The notes under the pieces: generated by a model
What the model was told of the DNA's origin: nothing
Seen by the model: the letters and a program-made list of their open reading frames with translations, nothing else
Databases searched by the model: none
Assembly: GCA_964019335.1 (NCBI GenBank)
Contig: OZ025651.1
Span: forward strand, 496,001-560,000
Length of the DNA: 64,000 nucleotides
Reading direction: 5' to 3'
DNA from: Diplonema japonicum
Taxonomy: Eukaryota > Euglenozoa > Diplonemea > Diplonemida > Diplonemidae
In this document: positions 37,460 through 47,804 of the stretch, one piece after another
How the letters are laid out: every line of letters begins with the position of its first letter
Position numbering within the stretch: position 1 is the stretch's first letter
Translations under genes and position numbers: made by a program

Positions 37460-39553
37460 TTATTTCATTCTTTTTTTCATCCCCTTAGGGACCACAACAT
37501 TCCACGTGTCCCCAGACGCATCAGCATAGGTAGTGGGAGCAGCCGCCAGAGCCGCCCTAAATGAAGCTTCTTGCTGCTGTTTCTCTCTTTGTTTCGCCTC
37601 CTTTTCGCTCCGCTTTTTGTCACGCTCCTGCTTCTGAGAGCATTGATGAGTGAAATGATCCCCTTTACACACACGACACGCTACCTTATTGTTCTTAACA
37701 ACGCCCTTAGCTCCGCCCAGGTTTTTCGGAGCAGGAGATGGTGCTCCTGACGACGGGGGATCGACCGCCTCATCCTTACCAACCTTACGTGGTTTTTCCT
37801 TTTTCGGGGGATCGCTGGTACTGTTTAGAAGTGTTGTTTTCCATTCGGAGAAGCTTTCTGTCAGAACCCGGAAGGTTTTCCCGCTGTTTTTGTTGGGTTC
37901 GAACGCCCAGACTTCGTTGCAGCATTCTTGGATTAAATATTCGGAGTGGGTGACAAAAATGCAAGCTGCCTTGAAGCAACGTAATGCTTCGACAAGACCC
38001 TTCTGCGATTCCAAATCTAAGTGGTTTGTCGGCTCGTCTAGAAGAAGCAACGAAGGCCGCCCGAAGGTAACAGTAGCAAGAACGACTCTTGCACGCTGCC
38101 CTGCAGACAACAACCCACACTGCAAGCCTCCTATAACAGGTGTAATCCCAAAACTTCCCAACTGGTCTCGAATTTCTTGAATTTTCGCTTTCGGATGAAC
38201 TTCCGACATATACTCAACAGGCGACATATCAACAGGAAGCTTGTTGATGTGGTCTTGTTGGTAGTACCCGACACGAAAACCTGGCATTGTTGTGATTTCG
38301 CCGGTGGTGGGGGGTTTTTGCAAAGCAAGGCAGGAGAGAAGAGTGGATTTCCCGCTTCCGTTCTTTCCGATCAACGCCACGCGAGAGGAGGGGAGCAGGT
38401 CACACGTTACGTTTGAGAAAACGGGTTTGTCGGGTGTGTAGGAAAATGAGAGTTTTGAAGCTTGTAAAATATGTTCGTCCTCGGGCATTTCACGGACTCG
38501 TTTGTCGGAATGCAGTTTGAAACGGATTTCCTCGTCTTCAACAATTGCTGGGGTTTGTATCCTGTCACCCATGTTGCTCCATTTCCATCTCCTTCCCGTC
38601 GCTGTTTTCTGCTGTCCCAACCTGTCGAGACATTTCTGTTTCGACGCGACCTGCGCCGAGTTCTTAGGATCGTTCTTAGCTTGAAGATACGTTAATGCTG
38701 CTTGAAGACGCTTTTTCTTCTTCTCCTCCCACTCGTGAAGGTTCGCCTGTTTGTTCAGCAAATCCGTAACGGACTTGAAATACCCATCGTAGTTCCCCTG
38801 GTACTGGGTCAGGGTCTTGTCCTTCATGTGAATGATGTCTGTACAGACGGTGTTCAAAGGCTCTAAATCGTGGCTGACAAGGATGAGAATTTTCTTGTAT
38901 GTGGACAAATAGTCTTGAAGCCAAATTGATGTTTCGATGTCAAGATGATTAGTCGGTTCATCCATGAGAAGCAGGTCGGGCTCGAGAAGAAGCGTTTTTG
39001 CAATATCCAATCGGTATTTCCACCCGCCGGAGAGCTGGGCCACTGTCGTTGTGTCCGGAGATTTAGACGCGAAGCTGAGGCCGTGCAGGATTTGATACGC
39101 CTGTGCTTTGATTTCTTCCATAGTGTAGATCTCGAGCTTCTTCGAGAAGCACTTCGACACCTCGTCGTCGGGGTTGGTGTTCGTTTGTACCTTTACGTCT
39201 TCAAGTGTTTCAAACCCACACAAAACCTCTTCAATCACCTTACGGTCTTCGTGAAATGCACTCTTTCCCGCTCCAACCATTAGTGTTACCTGGTGGTTCT
39301 TCCACATTCCGTGGAATTTCTTAGCGGCCAGGTGTCTCATCAAAGTGGTTTTCCCCACCCCATTGTTTCCGATCAGCCCATAGCGGTGACCGGGGGTGAG
39401 CTTCAGCTTGGCGTCCGTCAGGAGTTGGATTCCCTCCACGTGGAGGTCGAAGTACTCTAAGTGGAGCTGGTCGTTGAGGTAGTTTCTGTCCTCATCGATG
39501 TACTGGCCATGGTTCTGCACCTCCACCTGGTCTCGTAGTTCGATGGTGTCCAT
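37460..39553 (-). CDS. ABCF-family twin ATPase with C-terminal eIF3g-like zinc knuckle
   Basis: 697 aa from the ATG at 39553 (MDTIELRDQVEVQNHGQYID). Two ABC domains: the first has GNNGVGKTT, LSGGWKYRLDIAKTLLLEPD and LLMDEPTNHLD; the second has GKNGSGKST, LSAGQRARVVLA and LLLDEPTNHLD, with the linker typical of ABCF/Gcn20 proteins that act on ribosomes. After the second domain, a linker leads to ACRVCKGDHFTHQCSQKQ, a CxxC..H...C knuckle closely resembling the one in translation factor eIF3g (CRICKGDHWTTRCP). A basic E/K/Q helix and WNVVVPKGMKKRMK follow. No transmembrane segment. Likely a cytosolic translation or ribosome-rescue factor. Confidence 0.93.
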   Translation of the reverse strand: MDTIELRDQVEVQNHGQYIDEDRNYLNDQLHLEYFDLHVEGIQLLTDAKLKLTPGHRYGLIGNNGVGKTTLMRHLAAKKFHGMWKNHQVTLMVGAGKSAFHEDRKVIEEVLCGFETLEDVKVQTNTNPDDEVSKCFSKKLEIYTMEEIKAQAYQILHGLSFASKSPDTTTVAQLSGGWKYRLDIAKTLLLEPDLLLMDEPTNHLDIETSIWLQDYLSTYKKILILVSHDLEPLNTVCTDIIHMKDKTLTQYQGNYDGYFKSVTDLLNKQANLHEWEEKKKKRLQAALTYLQAKNDPKNSAQVASKQKCLDRLGQQKTATGRRWKWSNMGDRIQTPAIVEDEEIRFKLHSDKRVREMPEDEHILQASKLSFSYTPDKPVFSNVTCDLLPSSRVALIGKNGSGKSTLLSCLALQKPPTTGEITTMPGFRVGYYQQDHINKLPVDMSPVEYMSEVHPKAKIQEIRDQLGSFGITPVIGGLQCGLLSAGQRARVVLATVTFGRPSLLLLDEPTNHLDLESQKGLVEALRCFKAACIFVTHSEYLIQECCNEVWAFEPNKNSGKTFRVLTESFSEWKTTLLNSTSDPPKKEKPRKVGKDEAVDPPSSGAPSPAPKNLGGAKGVVKNNKVACRVCKGDHFTHQCSQKQERDKKRSEKEAKQREKQQQEASFRAALAAAPTTYADASGDTWNVVVPKGMKKRMK

Positions 39554-39739
39554 TTTTTTTTTTCTTTTTTTTTTGTTGGTTCTTCCTTCTGACCTTTTTT
39601 TTTTTTCGGGAATAGTAAAAAAAAAAAAAAAAAAAAAGAAAAAAAAGCTACGAGGAAGAGTCTTCACGAAAAGGGGACAAAAAAAAATTCACTATGATAG
39701 GAACGAAGTGGTTAGCTACGGCCCGCCGCGGTGGCGTGC

Positions 39740-40735
39740 CTACCTTATGATGCTCCCCTTTTGGGGTCGTTCCCTGCTACCCACCGTAGTGCCTAGCTGT
39801 CGTTTATATCTTCCAATCCTTTCTTTCCGGTAATCTTCTCTCAGTCCTTTCAGCTTGGTCGCCGTCAGCCCCGATGCAAACAGGGCCCTCCTATCAAAGC
39901 CAACGACGTGGTCGCGGCCAATGGATCGTAGTGATCTCACGTTCTTGCATGACTGCGCCGGAAAAGCGCGTCTCCTCTTCTCCCTCATCCATGTCGCTTG
40001 CAGCGTATCCAGGATCCGCTTGATCCTCACCGCCTTCTTGTCGATGTCAATCGTCGTGTTGATGTTAACCCCCAGCGTCTTCTTCGTGTAGCACTCGAAG
40101 TCAATCGCCAGCTCGATCGCCGACACGGACGTTCCCTCCTCCGCCCACCGCAGCGCAGCCAGCCATCTCAGCACCTGATCACCATACTCCCTGAGCTGCG
40201 GGGTCAGCTTGAGCTTGTACAGTTCCACAACCTTTGGCGCCTCGAAACGCCTTCCTTGAGTCGTCACCACCCACGGCGGTTCCTTCTCAACCGCGAACCG
40301 CTTCACCGCCAGAGCATCGTCCCTGCGCCTCACCACCTCTGCCAAATACCTCTGCAGCCTCTCCAAACCGCGGAACACGACCTTCCTCGGGAGAATCCCG
40401 TGCAGCTCCAAACAGACCGGCCACCTTTCGCTCCTGACCAGACCGTTATATACCTCCTTCTTCTGCACCTCCAATGCGACCTCGCACTCCCAAAGCTGGT
40501 GTCGCAGCAACCTAACTGTGCTGCCCTTCGCAGCATCACAGACATCGCAATTGAGCGTTCCCGCTGCTTTGTCCGTCCTCCCCCTATCCAGGTGGTCGGC
40601 TTCTTCCTCGCTCCCCTCACCTCCCTCCTCATCAGGTTCTTCAGGAGGGGAGAGTAAAACTTGTTTCGCATACGGGCTGAGGTACGGCACCGCCCCGGTT
40701 ATCCTCCTCACCCGCCACGCTTCGAGCGGTCTGCG
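39740..40735 (-). mobile_element. 5'-truncated second non-LTR retroelement (3' part of the C-terminal frame)
   Basis: About 330 codons of uninterrupted frame homologous to the C-terminal frame of the element at 28-29 kb. It has a finger (CDVCD...RHQLWEC), RWPVCLELHGILPRK (against QCLRLHGIIPKNC), SAIELAIDFECYTKKTLGVN and the final QKGSIIR (against QKGSNIR). Sequence divergence is large, so this is a different lineage. Homology fades near 40735, next to a T/C-rich tract, which marks the truncation point. No reverse transcriptase remains. The lack of stops is odd for a dead copy. Confidence 0.8.
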
Positions 40736-41107
40736 TGCGCTGAAAAAATGAAAAAAAAGAAGGGGAAAAAAAACCCCCAAGAAATGCAAATCGGTGTGAG
40801 TGACCACACTTTCGCACAACTATCATTCCTAAAGGGCTATGTTGCGGTAGAGAAAAAGAAATTCGTAAAATAAAAAGAAGAAAAAAACAACCCATCACAG
40901 CCGGCCCTTACATAACAAGCCGGGAGACGAGGAAAGTGGGAGAGGGGGGGATACACACCACACACCAGGTTTAGCCTTCTGCTTGCACGGGGTTTTTTTA
41001 TTTCCCCCAGCCCGCCGATTTTTTTTTTCTTGCGAGAAAAAGAAAATGAGATAACAGAGAAAAAAAAAGGGGGGCGTACACATAAAGGAACCGTCGCTGC
41101 TTCTCTT

Positions 41108-42361
41108 TTACGAAGAAGACGAAGATGAGGAAGAAGATGATGATGATGATGAAGACGACGAGGAATGCGACCGGTTACGGATCCTCTTTCGTTTGATTCT
41201 CTCGCGAAGCCGCTGTTCATCCAGCTCCTCGTCGCCGGATCGCTTCCGTTTCTTAAGTTCTTTCTTGACCTTCTCGTTTATTTTCTTCTCCTCTTTCTTC
41301 TCCTGCCTGCGGTGTCTCTTTTCCTGCTCCAACACCATGTCAAAATCGTCACGTCTATTCAGTTCATTCGCTCGCGCGTAAAGTTCAGGATGCTCTGTTT
41401 TAAGACTCCCTAGCCACCTCCGTGACATGCACGGCCTTCCAACTCTTGTGTCGGTCCAAACTCTGTCAAAATTCGCTTTTGTTACAAAATTTTGAGTCAC
41501 AGCGACAGTGTCGGTGAGGTTGATGACCCCGTGCCACCACCCGACAGGTAAAAACACCATCTCGCCAGGTTTTTGAATGAACTCGTAGATAGTGGGTGGG
41601 TTCTTGCTCGCCTTTATCCTGGGAAGGATATCGACGAAGAACTGGATGGCCTCGTCGTCCTCACCTTTCTTGACAAACGTTTTCCCTCGAACGGTGCTTT
41701 TACTATGGTGAGAATCCATGACCACCCATCTCTTGTATCCGCTGAGCAGCATATTCCATGCAGACGACTGGTTAGGGTCTATGTGAACGCAAGTACCTGA
41801 ACGCTCGGGGCCGAGGAGGAACCATTTGTAAGGCGGCCTGTCGCGTTTAATGCACGAAAAGTAATCTGATGTGAAGTAAGAAGGTACGGTGTATCTCTTG
41901 CAGATGTCCTTTGTTTCTTCTCTCTCGTCGAATTTTGAGTCGAATATGTACAGTGGCGAGTCGTCTTTGTTCTCTTTGGTGTATTTTCTAAAGTCTTTCA
42001 GCGAGATTTTCAGTGTCGTCCCGTCGTCGTCTTCGCCGCATTTCATCATTACATTTTTGAACTCGTTGCACACAGCGTCCAATTCCCATGGGCCTTCGCA
42101 CCATCCGTCTCGTTCTGCCAGACCCTCTATGAGGCATGGGATGCCAGGTTCATCTATCTCTTTGAAAAACCTTTCGGTGTCATAGTCTTTGCAGTCGATT
42201 CTTTTAATGACATCGCCGAGGAATTCAGGGGCTGTTTTCAGTCTCAGGAAATCCTCTCGTCTCTCCGTTCCGAATTTATCCTTCGGCCAGTCGCGCAGGC
42301 TCAGCTCTGTCCGGGCTTTTTTTTTGATGGAATTCACCTTTTCTTTCCAACTGCTAACCAT
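41108..42361 (-). CDS. JMJD6: JMJD6-like JmjC 2-oxoglutarate oxygenase
   Basis: 417 aa. JmjC core at about 180-310: RPPYKWFLLGPERSGTCVHI contains the iron histidine, followed by DPNQSSAWN (iron aspartate). LPVGWWHGVINL gives the second histidine and VAVTQNFV the 2OG-side residues. The whole block follows animal JMJD6 (lysyl hydroxylase of splicing factors). The protein then has a K/R/E-rich tail and an 18-serine run, a tail composition also seen in JMJD6. The basic stretches (RERIKRKRIRNRS) suggest nuclear location. Serine codons are mixed (TCA, TCG, TCT), arguing against recent slippage. Confidence 0.93.
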   Translation of the reverse strand: MVSSWKEKVNSIKKKARTELSLRDWPKDKFGTERREDFLRLKTAPEFLGDVIKRIDCKDYDTERFFKEIDEPGIPCLIEGLAERDGWCEGPWELDAVCNEFKNVMMKCGEDDDGTTLKISLKDFRKYTKENKDDSPLYIFDSKFDEREETKDICKRYTVPSYFTSDYFSCIKRDRPPYKWFLLGPERSGTCVHIDPNQSSAWNMLLSGYKRWVVMDSHHSKSTVRGKTFVKKGEDDEAIQFFVDILPRIKASKNPPTIYEFIQKPGEMVFLPVGWWHGVINLTDTVAVTQNFVTKANFDRVWTDTRVGRPCMSRRWLGSLKTEHPELYARANELNRRDDFDMVLEQEKRHRRQEKKEEKKINEKVKKELKKRKRSGDEELDEQRLRERIKRKRIRNRSHSSSSSSSSSSSSSSSSSS

Positions 42362-42934
42362 TTTATTTTATTTTTTTCTTTTTCTCTCCTTTTTTTTAAT
42401 AAAAATTATGGTGTTTTCAGTTTGGTTTTTTTTGTTTGAATAAAATATGAGGGGGGGGGGGATCACTCCTTCCTTCTTATTCTGTACCTTTTTTTATTTT
42501 CCCCCCCATTATTGATTCCTGTTCCCCCATTTGTTTCCCCCCCTTTTTTTTTGTTTCTTTCTTACTTCTTTCTGATGGTGTTGCCATTTTTTAAAAGGAT
42601 TTTTTAAAGCTAGCCGAGGGGTTTTAAAAAATGGCTGATCATCAGAGGAGAGGGAAAGAAAGAAAGACAACGAAAAACAAAAAAAAAAAAATATAAAAAA
42701 AAGAGAAAGTATAGCTGGTAAGGGAGCTAAAGTAGTGAGAGAGGGAAATCTTGTCGGAAAAAAAAAAAAAAAAAAAAAAAAAAAGAAGCGAACCAATAAA
42801 AACCAGGAAAACTAATAAATAAATATTAAAAAAAAATGGAAAACCCCATGTACCATGTTTGTCCTGATGGCAAAACAAAACAATAATTAAAAGTAAAAGT
42901 TTAAGATACCATCAATCATCAATACTCCAAGAAC

Positions 42935-42965
<31 letters not shown>

Positions 42966-43168
42966 CAATGATGGGAAGGGAGGGGGAAAGACGTGTTGGC
43001 AGTAACCCGAGGATCTTTTTTCGCTGACTAAAGACCAATAAGAAAGAGGTGCGAGAAAGAAGGGGGGGAGGGATTGTGACTTGATTTCAGGGGCCATGCA
43101 GTGAAGCTGGTAGAAGAAGAAAAAAAAAGAGAAAAAAACTATGTTCGGAAGTAGTCGAAGATAAGCCT
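42362..43168. other. Intergenic spacer, homopolymer-rich
   Basis: A, T, G and C runs (for example 42450-42460, 42760-42785, 42937-42961). A TCACAATGATGGGA motif at 42963-42976 and a TTGGCAGTAA word (42995-43004) recur in other spacers. No gene supported. Confidence 0.55.
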
Positions 43169-43237
43169 CTAAATCCAGAACACGCGCATGCCGTTCAGAA
43201 GCACGATCAAGAGGCATCCGGAATCAGCACTCACCTG

Positions 43238-43270
<33 letters not shown>

Positions 43271-45455
43271 TTTCTTTTTTTTCTGCTTCAAAAATGTATA
43301 CCGCAAGCCAAAGAGGGGGGCTGTACATGCCGAGGAGAGAGACAGCAGCAAGCGAGACCTTCGGGAGGATAGAAATAATAATGTTCTGCTTAACGATAGA
43401 CTTGCAGGCGCGAGCATGGCGGATAGTTGCAGGGATGCAGAGGAGATCGTCGTTGACACCAACGACAGAAGCGGACTTAGCTGCCATAGCAGTGCCACCC
43501 GCACCCATTGCCCAGCCTACGTTGGCTGCGGTCAGTGCAGGTGCGTCATTGATGCCATCACCTACCATGGCGACAGCGTTTTCCCGCATCTGCAGATTCT
43601 GGACGGCCTCAACCTTGTCTGTCGGTATCAGGTCACCCCTTGCCCTGTCAATGCCGAGCTTCCTAGCGACCACTTCCACCACTCTCCCCCTGTCCCCACT
43701 CAACAGTTCGCTTTCCACGTTTAACTCTCTCAGCTGCTTCAGCATCTCCCCTACTATAGGTCTCGGTGAGTCGAACAAGGCGTACCCCGCCACCACCTCG
43801 TCCCCCACCATCCCGAACACCATTGTCGCCTCGTCGTTCTTATCCATAAAGACCTTCAGGGACTGCGAGTTGCGTGCCTGCAAGATGCGTTTCGAGCCCA
43901 CCGTGACTTCCAGACCCCCGCACACCCCTCTGATCCCCACCCCGTCGATCACCTTGAAGTCTGTCACCTCAGGTAAGTTCAGCTTCGCGCCCATGGCCTC
44001 CACCGCTTCCGTCATGCACCCTGCGTACGAGTTCACAACAGCCGCTGCGATGGGGTGCGTCGACATCGACTCCAGTGCAATGACCGCCTTTTTGCTCTGC
44101 TCAGAAGCGTCTGCCGCAGTCCATTGATCCACGACACGGAAGTGCCCGTCGGTGAGGGTGCCTGTCTTGTCGAAGCAGATGGTGCGCAGCCCTGCAAGGG
44201 CCTCCAGGGCGTCTGCTGTCTTCACAAGCACACCTTTGCTAGCGTTGGCGGCCACACCGCACGTCGTGACGATGGGACCTGCCGTAACTAAGGCACATGG
44301 GCAGCCGAGGACAACCAAAACAAGACTGCGGTGGAAGTTGTCGGCCCAGTTAATGACAGCAGCACCCGTGAGCACAGGCCACACCATGATGGCAACAGCA
44401 AGGGACAGGATAACAGTTGTGTAGTGGCCTGCAAAAGTGTCGATGGCCGTGTGGGTGGGGGTCTTGGACGAGGCAGCGGACTCAACCATGTCCTGAATGA
44501 TGCTTGCTGTGCCCTCCTGCACTGCGGTGACCTGGATGATGAGCAGCCCGTCAAGCACGAGCGTCCCCGACATGACCGTCGCCTCACGCGCAGGAGTCTT
44601 CGAGGAGCCCTTGTGCGGCACCTTCTTCTTTGGGAGGGACTCGCCTGTCACGCTGGACTCATCGACGTGGGCGCTGTTCTCGATGACGACACCATCAGCA
44701 GGGATGCCCTCGCCGGCACGCACGATGATTTGGTCGCCCGGCTTAAGCTCTGTGATAGGGATGTCGGCGCCTGTGGACTTCAGGGTGGCGGTCATGGGGA
44801 GGCTGTCACCGCATCCGTCGACCTTGGCACGCGCGAGGGCAAGAACAGAGTGCTCGGCAATGTGTGACACAGCGATAAGCCACAGCATGGTGACGGCCTC
44901 AATGAGGTTGCCGAGGGCAGACGCACCAGCCACAGCAATGAACATCAAGGTCTGCATGTCGGGGGAAATAACACCTGCCAGTGCACGGCTGATCACGTTC
45001 TTCGCAAGGCTACTCCCACCGATGAAGATGGCGAGCCACAGAGGGGTCTGTGCCACCCGCCCGCTTGAAAAGTACCACAAAAGCAGAATGGTCTCCGAGA
45101 TGAGCGTGTAAAGGCCGGCCATGCCGAGGACGTCGCGGCGGCAGGTCTCCTCGGGGGAGAGCTGCTCGCCTTGTGTGCCTGCTTCCTTTACGTTAGCTCC
45201 TAGGTTGAGTTCGTTCAGGGCCTTCACGATTTGGCCCACAGGGGCGTTGTCGGGCTCGTACCGCACCTCCACCATGCGGCCGAGGAGGTTTACCTTGTAG
45301 TTAATTATGCCCGGCATCCCATCCAGCGCCTTGGACACAAGACGCAGCTCCATGTCGCAGCAGAGGTTGTTCAGCTTGATCTTCGATGTCATCTGTGCAC
45401 CCCCCGACTTCGCAAGCAGGTGCTGCGACTCCAATGCGTCATCGGCCGCCGACAT
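43169..45455 (-). CDS. P1B-type heavy-metal-transporting ATPase (Zn/Cd type), 2 exons
   Basis: Exon 1 is 45455-43302 (718 codons) and exon 2 is 43234-43169 (21 codons plus stop), giving 739 aa. The 67-nt intron 43301-43235 begins GTATAC, holds an ATT/AAT microsatellite and ends AAACAG. Splicing restores the conserved last helix (WLAVSADSGCLLIVLLNGMR), which the unspliced frame lacks. Landmarks: N-terminal metal domain with NLCCDME (CC, as in plant Zn/Cd pumps), SVTGES actuator loop, VLGCPCALVTAGP channel motif, FDKTGTLTDG phosphorylation site, THPIAAAV and GDGINDAPAL. It exports or sequesters Zn/Cd-like ions at the expense of ATP. Confidence 0.95.
43241..43269. repeat. ATT trinucleotide microsatellite inside an intron
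   Basis: About ten uninterrupted ATT units within the heavy-metal ATPase intron, directly before the 3' splice site on the coding strand. Confidence 0.95.
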
Positions 45456-45605
45456 TCTTTGCTTTCCTTTTCTTTCCCCTCTAGTTCCACCTGAAGTGTT
45501 GTATATGTTAAAACAAAACAAAAATAAATACATAAACATATGCCCCCCCCCAATGGTGAAAACCCGGAGAGTCTTTTTTTTTCTCTCTCTTTTCTTCTTC
45601 TTCGT

Positions 45606-46232
45606 TCATTCGGTCACGGACGGGGTGCGAACCCTTGCAGAATTGTAGATATAACGCAGATTGCTGAGAACGCCAGTTTTTCGGAGCATGTAGGCCGTGT
45701 GCGGGTGGCCTTTGGTCTCTTCAATACAAGCAGGAAACTCGGTAGGAGGGGAAGGGAGGTAACGTTTCGCGGCAGTGGCAGAATAGGTTATTTTAGCAGT
45801 GACTGGGCGGGAAATACGGGTGTAGGCTTGCTTCATTCGTGGGGTTTTGGGGTAAGGGGGTTGGGGGATCTGGCAGTATGGGTCTTGGATACACCAATGG
45901 CCTTCGAAGTTGTTGGTAGTCCCAAGGACATGCTGTACTGGTGCACTGCGCACACGGGGTTTGATCTTTTTTCGCTGGCGAACATAGTCCAGTTTCTTGA
46001 CCCACTCCCAGTACCAGGCGTCTTCCCGTTGCTTCCGGATGCTCTTTGTACCCCTCCTCCGGGGAATCGGGGTCACACAGACCACAGACGGCACATCGGG
46101 TATGATGTCATGCTTCCCCTGCGCTGAAGGGACTCCAGTTGCATTAGTCTCGTCATCTCCCAGAAGTTTTTTGTGCATCGTCTCGATTTTTCGTTTCATT
46201 CGGCTCCACTCCGTCTTTGTGTCATGAGACAT
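45606..46232 (-). CDS. Unrecognised 208-aa basic protein
   Basis: ATG at 46232 (MSHDTKTEWSRMKRKIETMH). Basic and rich in proline and tyrosine, with PIPRRRGTKSIRKQREDAWY and repeated P..Y/KT.R patterns. No membrane segment or domain recognised. The composition (many short basic turns, few hydrophobics) resembles microtubule inner or flagellar structural proteins, but this is only an impression. Confidence 0.75.
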   Translation of the reverse strand: MSHDTKTEWSRMKRKIETMHKKLLGDDETNATGVPSAQGKHDIIPDVPSVVCVTPIPRRRGTKSIRKQREDAWYWEWVKKLDYVRQRKKIKPRVRSAPVQHVLGTTNNFEGHWCIQDPYCQIPQPPYPKTPRMKQAYTRISRPVTAKITYSATAAKRYLPSPPTEFPACIEETKGHPHTAYMLRKTGVLSNLRYIYNSARVRTPSVTE

Positions 46233-47004
46233 TCACTTGCGCCTTTAAAGATGTAAAAAGGTGTAACGAATAAAAAAAAAATAAAATAAAGGGTATGGAA
46301 ATAGAAGGGGGAGAGAGGCATTATGTATTTGGTGAAAATCCCTTTTAAGTTGGTGATTTGTCATTTACACAGAGAAGGAAGAAAAAAAAAGAAGAAGAAA
46401 TATAACAAAAATAAAAATAAACAGGGAATCGGGTCCAAAAAAAAATGAGAATCGGAAGAGAAAGAAAGAAAAAAGGAAGGTGGAGAGAGAGAAAGGGAGG
46501 GGGGGGGAATAAAACACCCTTTTTCTTTTTCAGTTTTTCTTTCTTTTTCTCTTTTTTTTTTTCTTCTAAGAAATTTCTGAGCAAAACTTTCTCATCAAAA
46601 AAAAAAATCCAGTTTGCAAATACAAGTTTGTTAATTTTTGCACCAGCTTTTTTTTCTTCTTTTTTTTTTCCCGTTGCTTTTTTTCTTGCATTTTTGCCCC
46701 GTTCAAAAAGATTTTTCCTGTTTGCTGGGGAGGGGTAAGCACCCTGCCCTCGTAACGAGAAGAAAAAGCCACAAGAAAACCAACAAAAAAAAGAGAAAGA
46801 ATCTTTTCAAAAAAAAGGGGGGGGGGCAGAAAGAAAAAGAAAGGGGTTGAATGGGTCCTGGGAAGGCTATAAATAACCCCCTTTTTTTTTCCTCTCTTCT
46901 TTTTTTTCCCCCTCCCTCGTTCCTTTGTACAATAAAAAAAAAGGGAGGGGGGAAATAAAAAAAATGGTGTAAATCAAAAAAAAAAAAAAAGAGTGGGTCG
47001 GTCC
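46233..47004. other. Intergenic spacer, low complexity
   Basis: A/G-rich and T-rich tracts (46270-46560, 46640-46700, 46790-46980). Short frames consist of K/E/F runs. Nothing supported. Confidence 0.55.
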
Positions 47005-47366
47005 CTAGCGCTGAGCTATACTGAGAATTATGCAACCAAACTCTTCAAAGTCGACCTTTCCGTCACTGGATTTTTTTTTTTTTTTTTTCTTCCATACTCA
47101 CGAATTGCATATTTGGCAATCTGCATATCAATCTCCCGATCAGAATACTCGACACCGAAGTTGTCAAAGTCTTTATAAACCCTCTTGACTTCTTCCTTTT
47201 CCAGGAAACCTGAGCCGTCTGCGTCGAATGAGTTGAACAGTTCCCTTAACCTTGAGTCCGTGACAGGGAGGCCTCCAATGTTATTCTCCATCTCCTCTGG
47301 GCTAAGGTGCCTGTTGTTGTTGTGCCCTTTTACAAAAGGGTTCGCTGCGGTAGACACACGCATCAT
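47005..47366 (-). CDS. Small EF-hand protein, 2 exons with a 32-nt intron
   Basis: Exon 1 is 47366-47098 and exon 2 is 47065-47005, joined to 109 aa. The intron GTATGGAAG A18 TCCAG (47097-47066) is only 32 nt. Splicing completes a second EF-hand-like loop (IRDDGKVDFEEFG) and ends CIILSIAQR; unspliced translation gives a lysine run. The first EF-hand (FDADGSGFLEKEE) is canonical and should bind calcium. The second loop lacks the usual acids at positions 1 and 3. Probably a small calcium sensor; partner unknown. Confidence 0.78.
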
Positions 47367-47804
47367 TATAGGTTTTTTTTTTGTTGTCCCTATTAATGCA
47401 ATTTTTTTATATTTAAAAAAAGGGGGGGGGTAAATCGGGTGTAGGAACGGGAAGGGGAATTGGGGAGAAGGGGGGGGGGGGGAGAAAAGAATACACTATA
47501 AAAATCTTTTTTTTGTGCCCAATAATAAATGGTAAAAAAAAAAGGCCCCACAAAAAGGGGAAGGGGGGAAGGGGAAAAAAGGGTTTTGTCAACCCCCCCT
47601 TCCCCCCGTCCCCCTTTTGCAGGTGTTATTGATACAAAACACTGTAAAAAAAAAAAAGAAAGAAACAAAAAAAAACAACAGATAACACTGTGGAAAAAAA
47701 AAAAATCACGTGGTAGTAGGAAGTAACAAATAAAAAACAAATAAAAAAAAAAAAGAAGAAGAAAAAAAAGAAAAAAAAAACCTTTTTTATTCTATAAACA
47801 AATC
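47367..47804. other. Intergenic spacer, homopolymer-rich
   Basis: G runs (47421-47428, 47470-47481) and long A runs (47644-47780). Nothing else seen. Confidence 0.55.

Noticed and set aside
43294-44127. Plus-strand open frame across the heavy-metal ATPase
   Set aside because: Mirror of a GC-rich conserved gene; no family features of its own.
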